Source: FEN-1219 sp036563665 (GTDB lineage Bacteria; Pseudomonadota; Gammaproteobacteria; Steroidobacterales; Rariloculaceae). From it: a stretch of 64,000 nt of DNA. The stretch covers positions 62,001-126,000 of the forward strand of contig DATCLY010000058.1 of the NCBI GenBank assembly GCA_036563665.1. Reading direction: 5' to 3'. A model generated the notes under the pieces. It worked only from the letters and a program-made list of their open reading frames with translations. It was not told the DNA's origin and ran no database searches. Below are positions 33,900-42,556 of the stretch, in pieces. Positions within the stretch are counted from its first letter, which is position 1; each line of letters begins with the position of its first letter. Position numbers and translations under genes: made by a program.

Positions 33900-34266
33900 C
33901 TGGGAGCGGCTTTCCAGCTGCGATCTTCGGCGCGACGCTCCCGCGACCACGCGTCAGGCTGCGCTCTTCGACGTCGCCAACGCTCGCGATGCGGTGTGGG
34001 GCCGGGCCTCTGCGGCTACACCTGCGCTCGCGATCTTCGGCCGCATCGCGGGCGGCGCGGCTCGCATGTGCCCCTTCCAGCACCGCCGCAAGTACATCCC
34101 TGTAGGCTGGCGCGCACACATCCCTGTGCGCGAGCCTGCTGGAAGGGGCACATGCGATCCACGCCGCGAGACGGCCGCGCGGCGTTTGGCGACGAGAAGA
34201 TCGCAGGTGACGCGTGGTCGCGGGAGCGCGTCGCGCCGACGATCGCGGCTGGAAAGCCGCTCCCAC
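33900..34266. repeat. Nested inverted-repeat element R2 (complete)
   Basis: Outer arms 33901-33956 and 34208-34265 are inverted copies that contain the REP core; weaker pairing continues inward past 33980. Inner arms 34062-34082 and 34137-34157 are a perfect 21-bp inverted repeat with CCCCTTCCAGCA. The 54-nt centre holds GTACATCCCTGTA and a small hairpin CGCGCACA/TGTGCGCG. The whole can fold as one long foldback. It fills the 412-nt gap between the converging M2 peptidase and apt genes, and I see no gene in it. Confidence 0.88.
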
Positions 34267-34293
34267 AGGCTTCGTTCGGCGGGAGGCGCGGCG

Positions 34294-34815
34294 TTAGTAG
34301 TGCAGCAGCGAGATGACGTTGCGGCCTTGCAGGCTCTGGCGGCCGTTCAGGAAGTCGAGCTCGATCACAAATGCGCAGGCGGCCACGATGCCCCCCTGGC
34401 GCTCGACGAGCTCGGCCGTGGCCGCGGCGGTGCCGCCCGTCGCGATGACGTCGTCCACGATGAGATAGCGGCCGCCGCGCTCGATCGCGTCCGCGTGCAT
34501 CTCGAGGTGGTCGAAGCCGTACTCGAGCGCGTAGCGCACGCTGACGGTGGCGCGCGGCAGCTTGCCCCGCTTGCGCACGAGGTGCAGCGGCAGCCCGCAG
34601 CGCTGGGCGACCATGGCGCCGAAAATGAAGCCCCGCGATTCGATGGCGATGACCGCGGCCGGGTCGAGCGGCGCCGCCAGCTCCGCGAGCCGGTCGATCG
34701 CGTGCGCGAGCGCCGCGGGCGCCGCGAGCAACGGGGTGATGTCCTTGAACACGATGCCGGGCTTCGGGAAGTCCGGCACGTCCTTGATGTAGGCCTTCAG
34801 ATCCAGCGCACTCAT
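34294..34815 (-). CDS. apt: Adenine phosphoribosyltransferase
   Basis: The 173-residue protein has the Apt opening LKAYIKDVPDFPKPGIVFKD, the AIESRGFIFGAMVA base-binding region and the PRPP-binding loop YLIVDDVIATGGTAAATAEL. It makes AMP from adenine and PRPP in the cytoplasm. HpnG, encoded 4 kb away, releases adenine during hopanoid side-chain synthesis, so Apt could recycle that adenine; this is only an inference from chemistry and closeness. It is divergent from the sulfotransferase gene. Confidence 0.96.
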   Translation of the reverse strand: MSALDLKAYIKDVPDFPKPGIVFKDITPLLAAPAALAHAIDRLAELAAPLDPAAVIAIESRGFIFGAMVAQRCGLPLHLVRKRGKLPRATVSVRYALEYGFDHLEMHADAIERGGRYLIVDDVIATGGTAAATAELVERQGGIVAACAFVIELDFLNGRQSLQGRNVISLLHY

Positions 34816-34916
34816 TGCCGTCTCGCGCGCGCCTGGGCGACAATGCCCGCGCGAATGGTAGCAAAGCCCCGAGCCCCGCGAAGCGCGCCCGCGCGCCTTT
34901 CCACCGACAGAACCGC

Positions 34917-36155
34917 ATGACGTTACTCGAAGCGACGGTGCATCGCGCCGTTCGCATCATGAATGCGGGCGGCCGCGTGCTGCGCCGCCACGGCATCGAT
35001 CCGCCGGCCCTGGACGCCGCGTCGCTGCGCCGCGCCGCGGAGCGGCGCGCGCGCCTCGAGGACTACGGCGACTGGCCCATCGAGGAGCCGCTGGACCGGC
35101 TGCTCGCGAGCTACGAGCGCGAGGCGGACCTCACCACGCTCGGCCGCGTGACCGTGCGGGAGCTCGTCGTGAGCCTGCTCGAGAACCTGCTGCGCCTGGA
35201 GGCGGTGCGGGCCGCCAATCCGGCCATCGAGGCGGAGCGCATCGAGGCGCCCGTGTTCATCGTCGGGCTGCCGCGCACGGGCACCACGCTGCTGCACGGC
35301 CTCATGAGCGAGGACCCCGCGAACCGCGCGCCGCTCTCCTGGGAGGTGATGTTCCCCGCGGCCGCCGGGGGCGCGCCGGCCGCGGTGGCGCGCGCGCGCA
35401 AGCGCACGGCGAGCCGGCTCGAGTGGGCGAATCGGCTCGCGCCGGAGTTCCGCCGCATCCATCCCATCGCGCCCGACCTGCCGCAGGAGTGCATCGCCAT
35501 CCAGGCGCAGGCGTTCGCGAGCATCCAGTTCCACACGACGCACTACGTGCCGTCGTACCAGGACTGGCTCGAGAGCACGCCGCAGGCTCTGGGCTACCGC
35601 TTCCACTATCGATTCCTGCAGCACTTGCAGGCGGGCGCGCCGCGGCGGCGCTGGGTGCTCAAGGCGCCTGGACACCTGTTCGGCCTCGACGCGCTGCTCG
35701 ACCGCTACCCGGACGCGCGCATCGTGCAGACGCACCGCGACCCGCTGCGCGTGGTGGCCTCCATGGCGAGCCTCGCGACGGTGCTGCGGCGCGCGTTCAG
35801 CGCGAGCGCGGATCCTGCGCAGATCGGGGTGGACTGGGCCGAGCGCTGGGCGCGGGCGCTCGAGCGCTTCCTCGCCGTGCGCGACCGCGCGCCGCGGGAG
35901 CAGTTCCTGGACGTCGCTTACGAGGAGCTCGAGACGGACCCGCTCGCGACGGTGGAGCGCGTGTATCGCTTCCTCGGCTGGCCGCTCACGGACGAGGCCC
36001 GCCAGGCGATGCAGCGGTTCCTCGCGGCGAACCCGAAGAACAAGCACGGCGCGCATCGCTACTCGCTCGCTCAGTACGGCCTCGACCGCGACGCCGAGTA
36101 CCGCCGCTTCCGCGGCTACTGCGAGCGCTTCGGGATCGCCGTCGACGACGCCTGA
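34917..36155 (+). CDS. Sulfotransferase-family protein
   Basis: The ATG at 34917 gives 412 residues. The PAPS-binding loop is FIVGLPRTGTTLLHGLMSED and the second PAPS contact is in WVLKAPGHLFGLDALLDRYP followed by IVQTHRDPLRVVASMASL, as in Sulfotransfer_3 proteins. It would move a sulfate from PAPS to a small or lipid acceptor, unknown here. It ends 6 nt before the convergent ispA gene. No APS kinase or sulfatase lies nearby. Confidence 0.88.
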   Translation: MTLLEATVHRAVRIMNAGGRVLRRHGIDPPALDAASLRRAAERRARLEDYGDWPIEEPLDRLLASYEREADLTTLGRVTVRELVVSLLENLLRLEAVRAANPAIEAERIEAPVFIVGLPRTGTTLLHGLMSEDPANRAPLSWEVMFPAAAGGAPAAVARARKRTASRLEWANRLAPEFRRIHPIAPDLPQECIAIQAQAFASIQFHTTHYVPSYQDWLESTPQALGYRFHYRFLQHLQAGAPRRRWVLKAPGHLFGLDALLDRYPDARIVQTHRDPLRVVASMASLATVLRRAFSASADPAQIGVDWAERWARALERFLAVRDRAPREQFLDVAYEELETDPLATVERVYRFLGWPLTDEARQAMQRFLAANPKNKHGAHRYSLAQYGLDRDAEYRRFRGYCERFGIAVDDA

Positions 36156-36161
36156 AGCGCC

Positions 36162-37070
36162 TCAGTACGAGCGCGTGAGGATGAACTCGGAGAGCCAGCG
36201 CAGGCCGCCGGCCGGGCGTCCCACCGCCTCGAGGGAGGCGAGGGCGCGCGCGTAGAGCTCCTCCGCGCGGGCGCGCGCGCCTTCCACGCCGAGCGTCGAA
36301 GGGTAGGTGGACTTGTCGTTCTGCGCGTCGCTGCCCGCGTTCTTGCCGAGCGTGGCCGTGTCCTGCTCCACCTCGAGCAGGTCGTCGCGGATCTGGAAGA
36401 CGAGACCGATGTCGCGCGCGAAGCCGTCGAGCCGCTCGCGCGCGCCGTCGTCGAGCTCGCCGAGCTCGCTCGGCATCATGATGGCCGCGCGGATGAGCTG
36501 CCCGGTCTTGCGGCGGTGGATGTCCTCCAGCGCGGCTTCCGCGAGCCGCTTGCCCTCCGCCTCGAGGTCGAGCGCCTGCCCGCCCACCATGCCCGCCGGG
36601 CCGATGGCGCGGGCGAGCCAGCGGATCACCTTGATTTGCCGCTCGGGCGCGGCCGCGAGCGCCTCGTCGGTGCACAGCACCTCGAAGGCGAGCGCCTGCA
36701 GGGCGTCGCCGGCCAGGATGGCCGTGGCCTCGTCGAACGCGCGGTGCGTGGTGGGCCGGCCGCGCCGCAGGTCGTCGTCGTCCATCGCGGGCAGGTCGTC
36801 GTGGACCAGCGAGTAGGCGTGCACGAGCTCCACGGCGGCGGCGATCGGGTCGACGACGCGCTCCGCGACGCCGCACACCTCCGCGCTCGCGTATGCCAGG
36901 AGCGGCCGAACGCGCTTGCCGGGCCCGAGCACCGAGTACTCCATCGCCGCCCGCAGGCGTTCGGGCACGTGTCGATCGGCGGCTATGATTTCGCCGAGCC
37001 TTGCATTGACTCTTTGACGATATTGTTCGAGGCGCTCGGCAAAAGCGTCCTGGGGGGCTCGTGCTATCAT
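36162..37070 (-). CDS. ispA: Farnesyl diphosphate synthase
   Basis: The ATG at 37070 gives 302 residues; the frame could begin at 37115. The first aspartate-rich motif is in YSLVHDDLPAMDDDDLRRGR and the second in LVFQIRDDLLEVEQDTATLG, with GPGKRVRPLLAYASAEV and KTGQLIRAAIMM also typical. It condenses DMAPP with two IPP to give FPP, the substrate of the squalene synthase encoded on the other strand 47 nt away. An extended -10-like element lies between them. Confidence 0.95.
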   Translation of the reverse strand: MIARAPQDAFAERLEQYRQRVNARLGEIIAADRHVPERLRAAMEYSVLGPGKRVRPLLAYASAEVCGVAERVVDPIAAAVELVHAYSLVHDDLPAMDDDDLRRGRPTTHRAFDEATAILAGDALQALAFEVLCTDEALAAAPERQIKVIRWLARAIGPAGMVGGQALDLEAEGKRLAEAALEDIHRRKTGQLIRAAIMMPSELGELDDGARERLDGFARDIGLVFQIRDDLLEVEQDTATLGKNAGSDAQNDKSTYPSTLGVEGARARAEELYARALASLEAVGRPAGGLRWLSEFILTRSY

Positions 37071-37078
37071 AGCGGGCC

Positions 37079-37087
37079 ATCGTAACA
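37079..37087 (-). promoter_or_regulatory. Extended -10 candidate for ispA
   Basis: On the minus strand the sequence reads TGTTACGAT, a TG-N-TACGAT extended -10. It ends 8 nt before the ispA ATG at 37070 and no Shine-Dalgarno sequence lies between, so the transcript may be leaderless. Confidence 0.4.
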
Positions 37088-37117
37088 CCGAAACGGCGCG
37101 CACGGCGCAAGGCATTC

Positions 37118-38221
37118 GTGAAGACGGAACCGAGCACCCCGGGCGGCGCCAAGGCCGAAGACCTCGCGTATCAAGCGGCGATTCTTCCCGGCGTCTCGCG
37201 CACGTTCGCGCTCACCATCCCGGTGCTGCCGGAGCGCCTCGCCGAGGTAATGACCAACGCCTATCTGCTGTGCCGCCTCGCCGACACCATCGAAGACGAC
37301 GTCGCACTCGATAACCGACAGAAGTCGGAGTTTCATCGCCGCTTCGTGGCGGTGGTGAAGGGAGAGGAGCCGGCCGAGCCGTTCGCGCGCGATCTCGCGC
37401 CGCTGCTGTCCTCGCGCGTGCTGCCCGACGAGCGCGACCTCGTGGTGAACGCGGCCAAGGTGATCCGGGTGACGCACGGTTTCACGCCGGCCGAGCGGGC
37501 GGCGCTCACGCGCTGCGTGTCCATCATGTGCGAGGGCATGCCCGAGTTCCAGCGCAACAAGAGCCTGCGCGGGCTCGCGGATCTCGAGGAGATGGACGCG
37601 TACTGCTACTACGTGGCGGGCGTCGTCGGCGAGATGTGCACCGAGCTCTTCTGTCTCTACTGCCCGGAGCTCCAGAAGGAGCGGCACCGCATGATGCGGC
37701 TCGCCGTGTCGTTCGGCCAGGGCCTGCAGATGACCAACATTCTGAAGGACATCTGGGACGACCGGCAGGCGGGGTCGTGCTGGCTGCCGCGCTCGCTGTT
37801 CGAGCCCGCGGGCGTGTCGCTCGAGCGGCTCGAGGAGCACCACACGGGCGAGGCTTTCCGGGCGGGGCTCAACGAGCTCATCGGCGTCGCGCACGCCCAT
37901 CTGCGCAACGCGCTCGAGTACACCTGCATCATCCCGAAGCGCGAGGTCGGCATCCGCCGCTTCTGCCTGTGGGCCATCGGCCTCGCGGTCTTGACGCTGC
38001 GCAAGATCTACCGCAACCCCGCGTTCCGCTCGGGCGCGGAGGTGAAGGTGTCGCGCCGCACGGTGAAGGCGACCGTGCTCACGACCAATCTCACGCTCAT
38101 GAGCAACCGCGCCGTGCGCCTGATGTTCGCCCGCGCGGCCGACGGTCTGCCGCTCGCCGACCTCGATCTGTCGCTGCCGCACGCCGCGGCGGCGGGGCAG
38201 AGACGTCTCGATGCCTATTGA
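37118..38221 (+). CDS. sqs: Squalene synthase, eukaryote-like type
   Basis: The start is GTG at 37118 after AAGG. The 367-residue protein has the first aspartate motif LADTIEDD (residues 54-61) and the second DIWDD (211-215) in LQMTNILKDIWDDRQ, plus DAYCYYVAGVVGEMCTELFC. These features and the length resemble the farnesyl-diphosphate farnesyltransferase of eukaryotes and a few bacteria more than the shorter HpnC/HpnD pair. It joins two FPP to squalene with NADPH. The stop overlaps hpnG by 11 nt. No hydrophobic C-terminal anchor is seen. Confidence 0.88.
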   Translation: MKTEPSTPGGAKAEDLAYQAAILPGVSRTFALTIPVLPERLAEVMTNAYLLCRLADTIEDDVALDNRQKSEFHRRFVAVVKGEEPAEPFARDLAPLLSSRVLPDERDLVVNAAKVIRVTHGFTPAERAALTRCVSIMCEGMPEFQRNKSLRGLADLEEMDAYCYYVAGVVGEMCTELFCLYCPELQKERHRMMRLAVSFGQGLQMTNILKDIWDDRQAGSCWLPRSLFEPAGVSLERLEEHHTGEAFRAGLNELIGVAHAHLRNALEYTCIIPKREVGIRRFCLWAIGLAVLTLRKIYRNPAFRSGAEVKVSRRTVKATVLTTNLTLMSNRAVRLMFARAADGLPLADLDLSLPHAAAAGQRRLDAY

Positions 38222-38963
38222 CCGCCGCGCCGCCGCGGAGCCTTCCGCGGCGGTGGCGCGGGTCGTCGCCGTGGCGGCTCTGTCCTTCGAAAGCGAGGCG
38301 CTGCGCAAGCCGCTGCGCCATCCGTCCGTCGACGTCGTCGTGGCGCAGAGCGGCCCGGGCGCCACTCGGGCCGCGGCGGCCGCGCGCGCGGCGGTGGCGG
38401 ACGGCGCGGCGGCGCTCGTGTCGTGGGGCGTCGCGGGCGGGCTCGACGCCGCGCTCGCGCCGGGCACGGTGGTGGCGCCGGCCCGCGTGCTGCACGGCGA
38501 CCGCTGGCTCGAGGCGGACGCGGCCTGGCGGGCCGCGCTCGTGGCGGCGCTCGGGCCGCATTTCACCGTGCAAGAGGGCGGGCTGCTCTCGGCCGACGAG
38601 GTGCTGCGTACGCCCGCCGACAAGTCGCTCGCGGCGGCGCGCTGCGGCGCCGTCGCCGCCGACATGGAATCCGGCGGCGTAGCGGCGGTGGCCGCCGAGG
38701 CGGGGCTGCCGTTCGTGACGGTGCGCGTCGTGCTCGACGCGCTCGACGACGAGCTGCCGGCCGACGCGGAGCGGTGGATCGACGAGCGGGGCAATCGCCG
38801 CCTCGCCCCCGCGCTCGACGCGGCTCTCCGGCCCGCGCGGTGGGCGGCCCTGCTCGGCCTCGCCCGGCGTTATCGCGTCGCCGCGGGCGTGCTCGACCGG
38901 CTGGCCCGCGTCTTGCTGCCCGCGGGATTCCTGTTTTCGCCGCGGGTGGCAAAGTTCGGCTGA
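38211..38963 (+). CDS. hpnG: Hopanoid-associated nucleoside phosphorylase HpnG
   Basis: The 250-residue protein overlaps the squalene synthase gene by 11 nt. It has a purine/uridine phosphorylase fold pattern: VVAVAALSFESEALRK, VVAQSGPGATRAAAAARA, LVSWGVAGGLDAALAPGTVV and the late CGAVAADMESGGVAAVAAEA with the catalytic-type Glu. In hopanoid biosynthesis HpnG removes adenine from adenosylhopane to give ribosyl (phospho)hopane. Its partner HpnH is encoded 9 kb downstream in the same run of genes. Confidence 0.88.
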   Translation: MPIDRRAAAEPSAAVARVVAVAALSFESEALRKPLRHPSVDVVVAQSGPGATRAAAAARAAVADGAAALVSWGVAGGLDAALAPGTVVAPARVLHGDRWLEADAAWRAALVAALGPHFTVQEGGLLSADEVLRTPADKSLAAARCGAVAADMESGGVAAVAAEAGLPFVTVRVVLDALDDELPADAERWIDERGNRRLAPALDAALRPARWAALLGLARRYRVAAGVLDRLARVLLPAGFLFSPRVAKFG

Positions 38964-38978
38964 CGGGCGTACGGCTCG

Positions 38979-41573
38979 ATGTCCTCCGTCACGCATTGGA
39001 TCGGCGCGACGCTCGGCGGTTGGGCGCGGCTCGCGTTGCGCTTCCGCAAGACCGTCGTGGCCGTGGCGGTCGTGGGCGCGGTGCTCGCCGTCGCGTATGC
39101 CGCGGGACGGCTGGGCATCAACACCGACACCGCCGATCTCTTCGCCGACGACCTCCCGTGGCGGCGCGCGTTCATCGAGTACCGCGACGACTTCCCGCAG
39201 CGCGACCGCAACCTCGTGATCGTCGTCGACGCGGAGTCGAGCGAGGCCGCGGATCGATTCGCGTCCGAGCTGCTCGCGGCGCTGCGAGCACGTCCCGATC
39301 TCTATCCGGCCGTGTTCATGCCGGGCGAGGGCGAGTTCTTCGACCGCAACGGTCTGCTGTATCTGTCCGTCGAGGAGCTCGAGCGGCTCTCCGACCGGCT
39401 CGCCGAGGCGCAGCCGCTGCTGGGGCTGCTCGGCGAGCGCTACGACGGCGCGGCGCTGCTCGACGTCGTGGCGCGGACGCTCGAGGCGGACGGCGCCGAC
39501 GCCGAGCTCGCGCCGCTGCATCGCGAGCTCGCGGCGGCGTTCGACGCCGCGAGCCGCGGCGCGAACGATCCGGTGTCGTGGCGCCGCCTGCTGACGGGCC
39601 AGGAAGAGCAGGGCGCGCGGCGGCTCATCCTGGTGCAGCCGCGGCTCGATTTCTCGCGCGTGCAGCCCGCCGCGGAAGCGATCGCGATCATTCGCGCCGC
39701 GGCGGCGGCGCTCGAGGCCGAGATGCAGACGCCCGTGCGCGTGCGGCTCACCGGCGCCGTCGCCATGGAGCACGAGGAGCTCGTCACGCTGCGGCAGGGC
39801 GCGAGCTTCGCGAGCATCGCGTCGTTCGTGCTGATCGGCGCCATCATGTTCGCGGCGCTGCGCTCGTGGCGGCTGCTCGCCATCGCCGTGGGCACGCTGC
39901 TCGCGGGCCTGTCGTTCACGGCCGCGCTCGCGGCGGCGGTCGTGGGCCACCTGAACCTGCTCTCCGTGGCGTTCGCCGTGCTGTACGTGGGCCTGGGCTC
40001 CGACTACATCATCCACCTCGTCTTGCGGGCGAAAGAGCTCCGGGCGCAGGGCGTCGCTTCCGACGACGCGATCGTCGACGCCACGCGGGAGATCGGCGCG
40101 TCGCTCGTCATCTGCGCCGTCACCACGAGCGCGGGCTTCTACGCGTTCATGATCACGTCGTTCGAAGGCGTGGCGGAGCTCGGGCTGATCTCGGGCTCGG
40201 GCGTGTTCGTGAGCTTGTTCGTCGCGGTGGGGCTCGTGCCGGCGCTGCTCGGCCTGCTCGGGCGGGGCGGCGACGCGCTCGCCAGGCGGCCGTGGGTGGA
40301 TGCGCGAGCGCTCGAGCCGCTCGTGGCCCGTCCGCGGCTCGCCGTGGCCGTGACGGCGATCGTGGTGCTCGCCACCTTCGCCGCGCTGCCGTGGACGTCC
40401 TTCGACAGCAACCCCGTCAACCTTCGCGACCCCTCCACGGAGTCCGTGAGCACGCTCCGCGAGCTCGCGGCCGACAGCGAGGCGCCGCTGCTGAACCTGG
40501 TCGCCGTCGCGGAGGATCGCGCGGCGGCGCGAGCGCTCGCGCGCGAGCTCGAAGGCCTCCCGACGGTGCGCGAGGTGCTGACCGTCGAGTCCCTCGTGCC
40601 CGAGGACCAGGACGAGAAGCTTGTGCTGCTGGAAGATCTCGCCCTGATCCTGGGTCCCGGCTTCGCGGATCTCGAGCGCGGCGCGGCCGAGCCCGACGCG
40701 CTGCGCGCGTCGATCGAGGCGCTGCGGGCGAAGCTCGCGGCGGAGCATGGGGCCGGCGGGCGCGCGCTCGGCGCGGCCATCGACGCGTTCCGCCGCGCGC
40801 TCGAGGCGGCGCCGGCCCAGGCGCGCGCGGACGCGCTCGCGCGGCTCGAGACGAACCTGCTCGGCGCGCTGCCGGAGGAGCTCCGCCGGCTCGAGGCCGC
40901 GCTGTCGGCCCGGCCGTTCGGCGTGGACGACCTGCCCGCGTCGCTGCGCGAGCGGTGGATCGCGCCGGACGGCCACGAGCTCGTCGAGATCGTGCCGCGC
41001 GAGGACGTGGGCCAGGGCGAGGCGGCGCGGCGCTTCGTCGCGAGCGTGAAGAACGTCGTGCCCGACGTGACCGGCCTGCCGGTGGTGTATCAGGAGGCGT
41101 CGAGCACGATCGTGGCATCGTTCCGTCAGGCGTTCCTCTGCGCGGCCGGCGCGCTCGCCGCGATACTGTGGCTGAGCCTGCGCAGCGGTCGCGACGTGGC
41201 GCTGGTGCTCGGTCCGATCCTGCTCGCCGCGGGGGCGACGGCCGGCCTCACGGTGTATCTCGGCATGCCGTTCAACTTCGCGAACATCATCGCGTTGCCG
41301 CTGCTCGTCGGCATCGGCACGGATAGCGGCATCCACATCGTGCATCGCATGCAGATGGGCGCCAGCCGCGGCGAACGGCTGTTCGACACGAGCACGTCGC
41401 ACGCGGTGCTCGCGAGCGCGCTCACGACGGTGGCGAGCTTCGGCAATCTCGCGTTCTCGCCGCACCGGGGCACCGCGAGCATGGGCGTCCTGCTGACCTT
41501 GGGCATGACGATGATGGTGGCGTTTGCGTTGATCTTCCTCCCGGCCGTGCTGGCCCTGCTGGAGCGGCGATGA
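38979..41573 (+). CDS. hpnN: Hopanoid-associated RND transporter HpnN
   Basis: The 864-residue protein has the MMPL/RND layout: an N-terminal helix (FRKTVVAVAVVGAVLAVAYA), a large periplasmic loop, a cluster of helices (LIGAIMFAALRSWRLLAIAV, YVGLGSDYIIHLVL), a second loop and a second helix cluster (ILWLSLRSGRDVALVLGPIL, GIGTDSGIHIVHRM). HpnN moves hopanoids from the inner to the outer membrane. It is in frame with hpnA through an ATGA overlap at 41570. Confidence 0.93.
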   Translation: MSSVTHWIGATLGGWARLALRFRKTVVAVAVVGAVLAVAYAAGRLGINTDTADLFADDLPWRRAFIEYRDDFPQRDRNLVIVVDAESSEAADRFASELLAALRARPDLYPAVFMPGEGEFFDRNGLLYLSVEELERLSDRLAEAQPLLGLLGERYDGAALLDVVARTLEADGADAELAPLHRELAAAFDAASRGANDPVSWRRLLTGQEEQGARRLILVQPRLDFSRVQPAAEAIAIIRAAAAALEAEMQTPVRVRLTGAVAMEHEELVTLRQGASFASIASFVLIGAIMFAALRSWRLLAIAVGTLLAGLSFTAALAAAVVGHLNLLSVAFAVLYVGLGSDYIIHLVLRAKELRAQGVASDDAIVDATREIGASLVICAVTTSAGFYAFMITSFEGVAELGLISGSGVFVSLFVAVGLVPALLGLLGRGGDALARRPWVDARALEPLVARPRLAVAVTAIVVLATFAALPWTSFDSNPVNLRDPSTESVSTLRELAADSEAPLLNLVAVAEDRAAARALARELEGLPTVREVLTVESLVPEDQDEKLVLLEDLALILGPGFADLERGAAEPDALRASIEALRAKLAAEHGAGGRALGAAIDAFRRALEAAPAQARADALARLETNLLGALPEELRRLEAALSARPFGVDDLPASLRERWIAPDGHELVEIVPREDVGQGEAARRFVASVKNVVPDVTGLPVVYQEASSTIVASFRQAFLCAAGALAAILWLSLRSGRDVALVLGPILLAAGATAGLTVYLGMPFNFANIIALPLLVGIGTDSGIHIVHRMQMGASRGERLFDTSTSHAVLASALTTVASFGNLAFSPHRGTASMGVLLTLGMTMMVAFALIFLPAVLALLERR

Positions 41574-42556
41574 CGGCGGCGGTCACGGGCGCGAACGGCT
41601 TCGTGGGCGCGGCCGTGGTGCGCGCGCTCGCCGCGCGCGGCGATGCGGTCCGCGCGCTCGTGCGTCGCGGCAGCAACCGCTCGAACCTGGACGGGTTGCC
41701 GGTCGAGATCGTCGAGGCCGACATCACCGTGCCGGAGTCGCTCGACGCCGCGTTCACGGGCTGCCGCCACGTGTTCCATGTGGCGGCCGACTACCGGCTC
41801 TGGGCGGCCGACCCCGAGCCGATGTACCGCACCAACGTGCAAGGCTCGCTCAACGTGCTCGAGGCCGCGGCGCGCACGGGCGTCGAGTGCGTCGTGTACA
41901 CGTCGAGCGTGGCGACGCTCGGGCTCAACGCGGACGGCACGCCGGCCGACGAGGACACGCCCGTGTCGCTCGCGGACATGATCGGCCACTACAAGCGCTC
42001 GAAGTTCCTGGCGGAGCAGGCCGTGCGCGAGCGCGCGGCGGCGCTCGGCCTGCCCGTCGTGATCGTGAACCCGTCGACGCCCATCGGGCCGGGCGACATC
42101 CGCCCGACGCCGACCGGACGGGTGATCCTGGACGCGGCCGCCGGCCGCATGCCCGCCTTCGTGGACACCGGCCTCAACGTGGTGCACGTGGACGACGTAG
42201 CGCACGGGCACCTGCTCGCGCTCGAGCGCGGCGCTCCGGGCGAACGGTACATTCTCGGCGGCGAGGACATGAGCCTCGAGCGCATCCTGCGCTGCGTCGC
42301 TGAGCACGTCGGCCGCCGGCCGCCGCGCGTGCGTCTGCCGCACTGGTCGGTGTATCCCGCGGCGATCGCGGCGGAGGGCTGGGCGCGAATCAGCGGCAAG
42401 GAGCCGCGCGTGACGCTCGACGGCGTGCGCATGTCCACCAAGCACATGTATTTCACGAGCCGCAAGGCGCGCGAGGCGTTAGGCTACGCGTGGCGCGAGC
42501 CCGAGCTCGCCATCCGCGACGCGGTCGACTGGTTCCGATCCCATGGCTATTTCTGA
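41570..42556 (+). CDS. hpnA: Hopanoid-associated NAD-dependent sugar epimerase-like protein HpnA
   Basis: The 328-residue protein is an extended SDR: NAD motif AVTGANGFVGAAVVRALA, AADYRLWAADPEPMYRTNV, the Ser/Thr region VVYTSSVATLGLNADGTPAD, the YxxxK-type motif HYKRSKFLAEQAV and NPSTPIGPGDIRPTPTGRVI. This wording is characteristic of HpnA. Its exact substrate is not settled. It overlaps hpnN by 4 nt and the next gene by 14 nt. Confidence 0.93.
   Translation: MTAAVTGANGFVGAAVVRALAARGDAVRALVRRGSNRSNLDGLPVEIVEADITVPESLDAAFTGCRHVFHVAADYRLWAADPEPMYRTNVQGSLNVLEAAARTGVECVVYTSSVATLGLNADGTPADEDTPVSLADMIGHYKRSKFLAEQAVRERAAALGLPVVIVNPSTPIGPGDIRPTPTGRVILDAAAGRMPAFVDTGLNVVHVDDVAHGHLLALERGAPGERYILGGEDMSLERILRCVAEHVGRRPPRVRLPHWSVYPAAIAAEGWARISGKEPRVTLDGVRMSTKHMYFTSRKAREALGYAWREPELAIRDAVDWFRSHGYF

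Noticed and set aside
37118..38221. HpnD-type (presqualene diphosphate synthase) annotation
   Set aside because: The protein is about 90 residues longer than HpnD and has the eukaryote-type motifs; no HpnC or HpnE is present.
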